From assembly GCA_002395085.1 (NCBI GenBank), contig DGVV01000038.1, forward strand, positions 1 to 9,062: DNA of 9,062 nt, in the 5' to 3' direction. Within the stretch, counting starts at the first letter, position 1. Each line of letters starts with the position of its first letter. The notes beneath the pieces were generated by a model. It was given only the letters and a program-made list of their open reading frames with translations, made no database searches and was not told the DNA's origin. The position numbers were made by a program, and so were the translations under genes. Source of the stretch: Ruminococcus sp. UBA4275. Lineage in GTDB: Bacteria > Bacillota > Clostridia > Oscillospirales > Ruminococcaceae. Below are positions 1 through 5,559 of this stretch, piece after piece.

Positions 1-41
1 AACAGGCTTTTCTGAGCGCATCAGAAAAGCCTGTTTTTTTT
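1..41. terminator. Strong hairpin terminator beyond feoB
   Basis: A perfect 15-bp inverted repeat, AACAGGCTTTTCTGA (1-15) and TCAGAAAAGCCTGTT (21-35), surrounds a 5-base loop. Six further T follow at 36-41, so the textbook orientation is for a plus-strand transcript ending here from left of the window. It also lies about 17 bases past the feoB stop, so the same stem could end the leftward Feo transcript. Whether that side has its own T-run cannot be seen because the window starts at the stem. Confidence 0.85.
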
Positions 42-51
42 CAATCTGCTG

Positions 52-1890
52 TCACATGAAAAGCGACGCAATATGGTACACAATGCAGGACAAAACAAGT
101 GCATTGCAGAAGTAGAACAGCGCGACCTTTACCGTCCATTTCAGTGAATGCGATTCCTTGTAGGTTGTGGAGAGTGCCATCAGGCAGGGAATATTGAATG
201 TCGTTGCAAACATGAACGCCAGCGCCTCTGCCGGTGCAATTGCCTGTTTCATTGCCGTGCCGAGTATCGCGGCATCGGTCGGGGCTGTTTTCGCATAGAA
301 AGTCGCATCCAGCAGCGAATGATTGCCCATAAAGACCGCATTAAGCGTACCGAGGACGGCTTCCTTTGCAAATGCGCCGCTGATAAATGCCATGAAGGTC
401 TGCCAGCCCATGCCGAAGAACCGCGTCACCGGCTCGATGAATGTTCCGACGCGGTACAGCAGACTGTTTGCAACATTGCCGTCCTTGCTGAACGAGAAGA
501 TGTAGAACAGAATGGATACCAGTGTGACCGTTCCGAGCGCACGCTTGAAGATGTCCCAAGCCTTGAAAAACGCTTCCTTGATGATGTGTTTCCAGTGCGC
601 CTTGTGATAGGGCGGCAGCTCCATGATCATACCGCTGCGAGTTTCCTTCGGCGCAAGCTTTTTGCTGAAAACCTTAGAGACAACGATCATCGTGACAACC
701 ACGTAAAGCAAAATGCCGACGCACACAAGCATTGTCTGCCACCATGTGAAGAACATCCCCGAAATCACCGGAATAATAGACCAGATCGACGCGCAGGGAA
801 TCGCCCAGACAATGGACATCGCAAGCATCCGCTGTCCCCAGTTATCCATGACGCGCGTACCGCACGCACCGCCGATTGTGCAGCCGAAGCCCATCAGCAT
901 CGGGCAGATTGCCTTGCCCTGCAAGCCGAGTTTCGAGAGCAGACCGTCAAACTGATATGCCGCACGGGCAAGGAAGCCAATCTCCTCCAGAAATCCGAAT
1001 ACGATGTTGACACCGAATACAAAGCTTGCCATGGAAATGACAAAGAACAGCACATTCGGGAGCATTGTGCTGAAAATGGATATGATCCACGGGTGAACAT
1101 TCCAGCCCGTCAGGAGATGATCCACCGGTTCATGCAGCAATTCCGGGATCATCTGACCGATGCTCATAAACGGAATCATGATGATCATAGCCACCAGAAA
1201 TGCAAGCAGCACCACGCCGATGCATACAATCTTGCCAAGAACGGGGCGCGTCATCAGGCGGTCAAATCCCGACATCCGATAGACCTTGCCGCTTTCCTCC
1301 GTGACACCGGAGAGCAGATCGCTGACCCAGTCAAATTTCGCCTGACTGTCTGCTTTCACATTTGCCTGAGCAGCAGGCGGCGCAACGGTCAGCTTATGCG
1401 GCGATTTCAGTTCCTCTGCAATCAGCTTTTTGAGCTTGCCGTAATCCTTTGTGTCCGTCGCATTAAAGGGCAGAACCGGTATGCCGAGCTTTTTTGCCAG
1501 CACATCCGCATCAATCTTTTTACCCATATTCTGCGCGACATCCATCATATTCAGGACGAGAACAGCGGGCTTGCCAAGCCGTGCAAATTCCGCAAGCATG
1601 AACATACTGCGCGCAAGCTGCGAGGCATCAACCAGCACAACGGTCAGGTCACTCTGCCCCGATTTGATAAAGTCTGTTGTGATGATCTCCTCATCGGAAT
1701 TGCCGGAGAGACCGTAGCTGCCGGGCAAATCCGTAACGGTGTATTTCGCGCCCTGATAGGAATAGCTGCCCTCGTTTTTCTCGACCGTTTTACCCGCCCA
1801 GTTTCCGACGTGCTGCCGCGCACCGGTGAGGTTATTGTAGATTGTGGATTTGCCGGAATTCGGCTGGCCAAGCAATGCAATACTGTTCAT
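52..1890 (-). CDS. feoB: FeoB-family ferrous iron transporter with variant Gate motif
   Basis: A GTP-gated Fe(II) permease of the cytoplasmic membrane, 612 residues. The N-terminal G domain shows G1 GQPNSGKST (8-16), a switch I region resembling FeoB (VGNWAGKTVEK, 28-38), G3 DLPG (54-57) and G4 NMMD (114-117). A short helical linker follows, then a hydrophobic region from about 219 to the C-terminus. Family landmarks there include LEEIGFLARAA (301-311), ELPPY (424-428) and the second Gate-like segment FAKEAVLGTL (507-516). The first Gate, usually GFGCNVPxxxxTR, is GFGCTIGGACGTR (334-346): the Cys and TR remain, but N-V-P is replaced and a second Cys is gained. The protein is shorter than the roughly 700-770 residues common in FeoB. 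Its ATG overlaps the feoA stop as ATGA (1887-1890), indicating coupled translation. FeoB membership is secure; Fe(II) as the substrate is inferred from the family and the operon. Confidence 0.95.
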   Translation of the reverse strand: MNSIALLGQPNSGKSTIYNNLTGARQHVGNWAGKTVEKNEGSYSYQGAKYTVTDLPGSYGLSGNSDEEIITTDFIKSGQSDLTVVLVDASQLARSMFMLAEFARLGKPAVLVLNMMDVAQNMGKKIDADVLAKKLGIPVLPFNATDTKDYGKLKKLIAEELKSPHKLTVAPPAAQANVKADSQAKFDWVSDLLSGVTEESGKVYRMSGFDRLMTRPVLGKIVCIGVVLLAFLVAMIIMIPFMSIGQMIPELLHEPVDHLLTGWNVHPWIISIFSTMLPNVLFFVISMASFVFGVNIVFGFLEEIGFLARAAYQFDGLLSKLGLQGKAICPMLMGFGCTIGGACGTRVMDNWGQRMLAMSIVWAIPCASIWSIIPVISGMFFTWWQTMLVCVGILLYVVVTMIVVSKVFSKKLAPKETRSGMIMELPPYHKAHWKHIIKEAFFKAWDIFKRALGTVTLVSILFYIFSFSKDGNVANSLLYRVGTFIEPVTRFFGMGWQTFMAFISGAFAKEAVLGTLNAVFMGNHSLLDATFYAKTAPTDAAILGTAMKQAIAPAEALAFMFATTFNIPCLMALSTTYKESHSLKWTVKVALFYFCNALVLSCIVYHIASLFM

Positions 1891-2108
1891 CGTGCATCCA
1901 CCTCGATTCTGGCCGCATCTGCGCGGTTCAGCGAGATCAGCGTCTCACGCAGATAGATCAGCACCGGCATATTTTTGTCATTGCGCACTGTCTGGAAATG
2001 CGTTCCCTCCGTCATGCCGATGGATGTGATGCGGTTCATGAAATGATCGTCACCATCGACCCTGACGATCTTCCCCTGCGTGTCAGCAGTTGTTTCTGTT
2101 AGCTTCAT
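1887..2108 (-). CDS. feoA: FeoA, SH3-like accessory protein of ferrous iron uptake
   Basis: A 73-residue cytosolic FeoA-domain protein that assists or regulates FeoB. The family pattern is visible: a first strand with GKIVRVDGD, then the helix region FMNRITSIGMTEGT (equivalent to the common LxxxGLxPGT), then VLIYLRETLISLNRADAARIEV, the strand and ExA-I-V ending typical of FeoA. I chose the ATG at 2108 because AGGAGG lies 6 bases upstream (2115-2120). The frame stays open to 2201 upstream, but that stretch is the out-of-frame end of the Cys-rich gene. The stop shares ATGA with the feoB start. The gene follows the Cys-rich peptide gene by 34 bases, so the three form one operon. Confidence 0.93.
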   Translation of the reverse strand: MKLTETTADTQGKIVRVDGDDHFMNRITSIGMTEGTHFQTVRNDKNMPVLIYLRETLISLNRADAARIEVDAR

Positions 2109-2142
2109 ATACTTCCTCCTCAGATATTTTCCACAGACTTTC

Positions 2143-2322
2143 TCAGTCCGGTTTGTGGCTTTGTCTGGATGCGCAGGAACTGCATCCGCTGCACCCTGCA
2201 CAGCCGCATCCGCAGCCGCCCTTTTTCTTTGCCCGAATCTTGCTCCGGATAATCAGCAGAACGATGACCGCGACAAGCAGCAGCAGAATACCCGACATGA
2301 TATGATCAGAAATCCATTCCAT
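2143..2322 (-). CDS. FeoB-associated Cys-rich membrane peptide (FeoC-like position)
   Basis: A 59-residue peptide at the head of the Feo operon. It begins MEWISDHIMSG, has one hydrophobic membrane segment (about residues 11-25, rich in L, V and I), then a basic stretch RSKIRAKKK (26-34), then seven Cys spaced by Gly, Ala or Ser between 37 and 50 (CGCGCAGCSGCSSC). This architecture is that of the FeoB-associated Cys-rich membrane proteins known beside feoA and feoB in Firmicutes. Their role is not firmly established; metal binding near the FeoB pore is an inference. GGAGGGG (2328-2334) stands 5 bases before the ATG. Its second half overlaps, in another frame, the open stretch upstream of feoA. 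The basic stretch after the membrane segment suggests an N-out, C-in topology. Confidence 0.88.
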   Translation of the reverse strand: MEWISDHIMSGILLLLVAVIVLLIIRSKIRAKKKGGCGCGCAGCSGCSSCASRQSHKPD

Positions 2323-2338
2323 GCAAACCCCTCCATAC

Positions 2339-2362
2339 AGTTAGTTCATGCTAACTATTGTA
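2339..2362 (-). promoter_or_regulatory. Feo operon -10 box and DtxR-like operator
   Basis: On the minus strand a -10 box TACAAT (2362-2357) is followed directly by the palindrome AGTTAGCATGAACTAACT (2356-2339), with perfect 6-bp arms around a 6-base spacer. It would cover the transcription start. The TTAG-N6-CTAA pattern resembles operators of the DtxR/IdeR class of iron- or manganese-dependent repressors more than the Fur box. No convincing -35 hexamer lies at the right distance. Repression when metal is plentiful is inferred from position and gene content; the cognate repressor is not in this window. Confidence 0.65.
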
Positions 2363-2368
2363 CTGAAA

Positions 2369-2391
2369 TATATCGGCGTAAAGCCGATATA
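2369..2391. repeat. 9-bp hairpin between tetR and the feo promoter
   Basis: Perfect inverted repeat TATATCGGC (2369-2377) and GCCGATATA (2383-2391) around GTAAA. It starts 6 bases past the tetR stop and covers the -35 area of the feo promoter. On the minus strand it is followed only by a weak TTTC, so as a terminator it would be poor. It may instead be a protein-binding site or serve both roles. Confidence 0.5.
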
Positions 2392-2396
2392 CCCGT

Positions 2397-3011
2397 TTAT
2401 TCCATTCCGCAGAGCCATCTCCAGCCCTTTGCAAAGAACGTGTTGATCGTCTGTGCGTAGTGCAGCGCTTCTTCCCGCGTGAAATCATGCCGGACCGGCT
2501 GCAGAACCGCTTCCACATTTGCGGAGACCAGCAGGTGAAATTCTCTGCGCTCAAAATCCGGCACATGATCGCCGCGCTGCCGCAGCGCCTCGATAAATCT
2601 CAGCGAGCTCTCCTCCTCCATCGCAGCAAGCGTGTGGGTATAGTCCTCATAGCGCGTACCCTGCGAGCAGCAGACGAGCAATTTGAATGCATCCAGATGA
2701 TCATAAATGAAGTGCATCACGTAAACCGCATCCTCATTCAGAAAAGCCGCCGCCGAACCGATCTGCTTGATCGCGTCATATTCCTGCTTTTCTTTTTGAC
2801 GGTACAGCGTGTAAAATTCATCCATCATCGGCTGCACCAGCGCTGCGAACATCTCCTCTTTGTTCGGGAAATGCTTGTAAAGACCGGAGACAGTGATGCC
2901 GGCATTTGCTGCGATGCGGCGCATGGAGGCAGTTTCAAAGCCGCAGCTCAGAAACTCTGCTTTTGCGGCTGCAATGATGCGTTCATGGCTTTGTTCTTTG
3001 TTCCGTGGCAT
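2397..3011 (-). CDS. TetR/AcrR-family transcriptional regulator
   Basis: A 204-residue DNA-binding repressor. The N-terminal domain is typical TetR: SHERIIAAAKAEFLSCGFE, then the helix-turn-helix at about 29-49 (SMRRIAANAGITVSGLYKHF) and KEEMFAALV. The rest (about 60-204) is the variable helical ligand and dimer domain, with two adjacent Cys (114-115) and no recognisable ligand class. I chose the ATG at 3011 because AGGAGA lies about 6 bases upstream; the frame is open further up but with only a GTG and no ribosome site. The gene is divergent from the flavoprotein gene, which makes that gene its likeliest target besides its own promoter. It precedes the Feo operon on the same strand, separated by a hairpin and a separate -10 box, so it is probably not part of it. 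Confidence 0.92.
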   Translation of the reverse strand: MPRNKEQSHERIIAAAKAEFLSCGFETASMRRIAANAGITVSGLYKHFPNKEEMFAALVQPMMDEFYTLYRQKEKQEYDAIKQIGSAAAFLNEDAVYVMHFIYDHLDAFKLLVCCSQGTRYEDYTHTLAAMEEESSLRFIEALRQRGDHVPDFERREFHLLVSANVEAVLQPVRHDFTREEALHYAQTINTFFAKGWRWLCGME

Positions 3012-3030
3012 GATGATTTCTCCTGTTAGT

Positions 3031-3079
3031 GAACAGCGTTCTCCGATATAAGAATACACTGTTCTCTTTCATTTGTCAA
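3031..3079 (-). promoter_or_regulatory. tetR promoter with possible auto-operator
   Basis: Minus strand: -35 TTGACA (3079-3074), a 17-base spacer, then -10 TATTCT (3056-3051). The start is expected near 3044, leaving a leader of about 30 bases. Half-sites GAACAG (3031-3036) and CTGTTC (3059-3064) form an inverted pair flanking the -10 box, and GTTCTC occurs twice (3039-3044 and 3061-3066). These are candidate TetR binding sites for autoregulation. Confidence 0.72.
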
Positions 3080-3210
3080 GTACCGCCGGCGCATTTCAGC
3101 AGTTTTCGACAAAATCGGTTTGATGCAGCGTGAACTGTTTGACAGTCTGCCGCAATCGCCTCCAGAAGATTCCACAGCAAAAAAACCGTCACTTTACTTA
3201 AAAAAATCTG

Positions 3211-3239
3211 TTGCCAAAACTTTCGGTCTGTGGTATAAT
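3211..3239 (+). promoter_or_regulatory. Promoter of the flavoprotein gene
   Basis: TTGCCA (3211-3216), a 17-base spacer and a perfect TATAAT (3234-3239), about 100 bases before the start codon. An A-rich tract (3178-3206) upstream could act as an UP element. No palindrome sits on the core promoter, so how the divergent TetR protein would act here is not obvious from the sequence. Confidence 0.8.
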
Positions 3240-3338
3240 ACAAGTAAACACATTCATCATGGAGATGCGCAGCCACCGGCACAGCGTGTCTCCACAAACT
3301 ATTTTCCGGATACTGCATAATCAGAAAGGGTGTTTCAG

Positions 3339-4965
3339 ATGAACCAATCAACACAGCTTACGCCGCAGGAAATCGCGTGTTCAGCCTGCGAAACCGGCGT
3401 CATCACACCGGACCGCGTACTGGACTTTGACATTGTTGTCGTCGGTGCGGGTGCGGCAGGCGTACCGGCAGCAGGATGGGCAGCAGAACTCGGTGCGAAA
3501 ACCGCGCTGCTGCAAAAGGAATCCGGCGTTGTCTCGCAGGGCAACTGCGGGTCTGCCATTATCCGTTCCCGTTCCACGGAGGCAGGCATTGCCAAGTGGA
3601 TTCACCATACCAACAGCCTCTGCGGCTGGCGTGCGGATACAAAACAGCTTCGCGCATACGCCGTTCATTCTGAGGAAGCAATGATGTGGCTGCTGAACCG
3701 CGCAGGTCTGACCCCGGAAACAGAATACGGCGACGGCAGCCGCGTTGACAACAATGCTGAAAGTGCAAAACTCCTCAATGACGGCGATAAACTCTGCGCA
3801 TTCCGCAGCACAAGCGGCGATTTCACCGGTCTCTGGCAGTACGTATGATTACGGTGATGACCACTGTTATTTCTGGGCGCCGTGGATTGGGCCGAAGCCG
3901 CTGAATGTCGGCCATGCGCTGCGCAAGGTGGTGGAAAATGTCCGTGCCGCACATCCGGAACTGGAAGTGTTTTACCGCACACCGGCAGTCCGGCTTGTCA
4001 CCGAAAACGGCCGTGTAACAGGCGTCATCGGGCGGCAGCATGACGGAACGCATACGCTTTTCCGTGCTGCAAAAGCGGTCATTCTTGCCACAGGCGATTA
4101 CACGAATAATCCTGCAATGGTTGCGCGCTGGTGTCCGGATATTGCTGAATTTGACAAAAAACAGTTTGGCAAAACCGGTGACGGTCATGTGCTTGCAATC
4201 AGTGCCGGCGCAAACATGGAACCGGTCGGGCATACCAAAATGATGCATGATTTTGACTCTGCACTGATGTTTGAAGAACCGTTCCTGTATCTCAATATGC
4301 ACGGCGAACGCTTCACAAATGAGTACACCGGATTTGTCTACATGGGCAATCTGCTGCGCGATCAGCCTTCCTATAAGGGCAATATGCTGGATGCAGACCA
4401 TCCGGACGGTTCAAAGGGCTGGTACTGCACAGTCTATGACAGCAGCTATATGGAATGGGACAAGGATTCCTTTGTGGATGGCCCGGTGCCGCCGTTTGTC
4501 ATGGAGAAGTTCATTCCCGGCGCAGTAGAGAATCCGCAGGGTGTCTTTAAGAATCTGATCGACCTGCACAGATGCGATACACTGGAGGAACTTGCCGCAG
4601 AACTGGATCTCCCCTGTGATGCCATGCTGGCATCGGTGGCACGGTACAATCAGCTTTGTCAGCAGGGCTGCGATACAGATTTCGGCAAGCCGGCAAAGTA
4701 TCTCCACCCGATTCTCAAGCCGCCTTTCTGGGGGGCGCGCAAGCATATCCGCGTATCTGCGGAAGTTTCGGGCATCCGAACCAATGAGAACGCACAGGCA
4801 CTCGATGCCGCCGGCAAGCCGGTCAAAGGACTTTACTGCGCGGGCAATCTGGGCGGACCGTTCTTCGGCGGCAGCGATTATCCCTTTCACCAGACCGGTC
4901 TTTCTCTCGGCCGCTGCTACACGTTCGGTATGATTGCAGCGAAACACGCACTCGGAATGCTGTAA
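3339..4965 (+). pseudogene. FAD-dependent oxidoreductase (fumarate reductase flavoprotein-like), frameshifted
   Basis: One flavoenzyme gene split over two frames. The first part (ATG 3339 to TGA 3846-3848, 169 residues) has the FAD-binding fold DIVVVGAGAAG (31-41) ending in a strand with KE, then QGNCGSAIIRS. The second part (read from about 3842 to TAA 4963-4965) holds VILATGDYTNNP, GERFTNEY, VSAEVSGIRTNENAQALD and the family ending GLYCAGNLGGPFFGG...TGLSLGRCYTFGMIAAKHA, matching FAD_binding_2 enzymes (fumarate, urocanate and ketosteroid-type reductases or dehydrogenases). One surplus base separates the frames; removing it gives about 541 residues, a normal full length. The second frame has no ribosome site of its own. 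AAGGG lies 8-9 bases before ATG 3339, preferred over GTG 3330. There is no export signal, FMN-binding or heme domain, so a cytoplasmic enzyme is expected. The substrate is unknown. Confidence 0.82.
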
Positions 4966-5004
4966 CGGCTGTACACCTCACCCGCAAATTCTTCTGTCCA
5001 TCCG

Positions 5005-5034
5005 GACGCCGGTTTCGCAGACCGGCGTCTTTTT
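5005..5034 (+). terminator. Terminator of the flavoprotein gene
   Basis: Perfect 9-bp stem GACGCCGGT (5005-5013) with ACCGGCGTC (5021-5029), a 7-base loop, then five T (5030-5034). It lies 40 bases past the stop of the second flavoprotein segment and reads as a standard intrinsic terminator. Confidence 0.9.
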
Positions 5035-5093
5035 GCCGTTCAGCCGCACCGGTACTGTCCCGATCAGACATCCGATCTTACAAATTTCAAACG

Positions 5094-5132
5094 GCAAATC
5101 ATTTGCATAATTTGGCACTTATTGTCAATAAG
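5094..5132. repeat. Two small palindromes in an AT-rich spacer
   Basis: GCAAAT-C-ATTTGC (5094-5106) and CTTATT-GTC-AATAAG (5118-5132) stand 11 bases apart in an AT-rich stretch after the flavoprotein terminator. They look like protein-binding sites ahead of the small ORF, but I find no convincing -35/-10 pair beside them. Confidence 0.35.
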
Positions 5133-5214
5133 CAACAAACAGCAAACGATCCGTGCGCCGTTTTCGTCAAAACATCCAGAATCTGTCTGTAGAGAACAAT
5201 GATCAGCTTTTTGA

Positions 5215-5460
5215 GTGCATCCTGCAAGCCGTGCATACATCAATATGGCAGACGGCATTGCACGGCAGGCAAAACTTGCCGCAACGCACGGTACAGATGC
5301 ATCGGTGATTGCGGATCAGACAATGGAGATTTACCGCAATCTGACCGAAGAACAGCGCGCCAAAGTCGGCACAGAGGAATACCGCAGCTATTTCGCATCG
5401 GTGGATGCGGAACAGTTTGACGACCTGACGATGCTGTGCATCGACTACCACGGAACATGA
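5215..5460 (+). CDS. Small hypothetical protein, possibly a gene remnant
   Basis: I do not recognise this product. The frame opens right after a TGA (5212-5214) with GTG 5215 (81 residues), or begins at ATG 5245 (71 residues, MADGIARQAKLAATHG). Neither start has a ribosome site. The protein is soluble and helical in character, with an acidic second half (YRNLTEEQRAKVGTEEYRSYF, then VDAEQFDDLTMLCIDYHGT). Codon use from about 5245 looks like that of the neighbours, so the frame is probably or was once coding. Another frame upstream (5132-5305) also reads without stops as a hydrophilic sequence running into this one, which would fit a frameshifted older gene. It ends 16 bases before a strong bidirectional terminator. 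Confidence 0.5.
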   Translation: MHPASRAYINMADGIARQAKLAATHGTDASVIADQTMEIYRNLTEEQRAKVGTEEYRSYFASVDAEQFDDLTMLCIDYHGT

Positions 5461-5475
5461 TCCTTCTGAACGCAT

Positions 5476-5526
5476 AAAAACCGCCGCTCCGTTCCGGAAT
5501 GCACCGGACAACGGGGCGGCGGTTTT
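5476..5526. terminator. Bidirectional terminator between convergent genes
   Basis: A long stem pairs AAAACCGCCGC (5477-5487) with GCGGCGGTTTT (5516-5526) and extends inward through one G-U pair to CCGTT (5489-5493) and AACGG (5510-5514), with a further CCGG/CCGG pair in the loop. The A-run on the left and T-run on the right serve the minus-strand surface protein gene (stop at 5562-5560) and the plus-strand small ORF (stop at 5460) alike. Confidence 0.92.
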
Positions 5527-5559
5527 CTGTTTCAGGTTGTCATCCGGACTCAATGCCTG

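Larger units (their letters stand above)
3012..3338. other. Divergent intergenic region, tetR / flavoprotein
   Basis: A 327-base stretch without a credible gene. It holds the tetR promoter on the minus strand at its left, the flavoprotein promoter on the plus strand at 3211-3239, and an untranslated leader of roughly 90 bases before the flavoprotein start. Short open frames on both strands lack ribosome sites and look like chance. Confidence 0.7.

Noticed and set aside
148..1956. A 602-codon plus-strand open frame opposite feoB, with many Cys and His
   Set aside because: It is the antisense shadow of feoB. Its composition (His, Arg, Cys rich, no hydrophobic core) comes from the complement of feoB codons, and it has no ribosome site or family motif.
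2109..2201. An N-terminal extension of FeoA by 31 residues
   Set aside because: AGGAGG at the internal ATG 2108 fixes the start, and the upstream stretch is already used in another frame by the Cys-rich peptide.
3120..3320. A 66-codon plus-strand frame before the flavoprotein gene
   Set aside because: It runs through the flavoprotein promoter, has no ribosome site and reads as low-quality composition.
3745..3848. The second flavoprotein frame as an independent gene starting at TTG 3745
   Set aside because: There is no ribosome site, and its first 30 or so codons are the out-of-frame reading of good codons of the first part; it is better read as the second part of one broken gene.
3836..3850. 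Programmed +1 frameshift of the release-factor-2 type
   Set aside because: The GTA-TGA site does not allow good re-pairing after a +1 slip and there is no clear Shine-Dalgarno-like stimulator just upstream.
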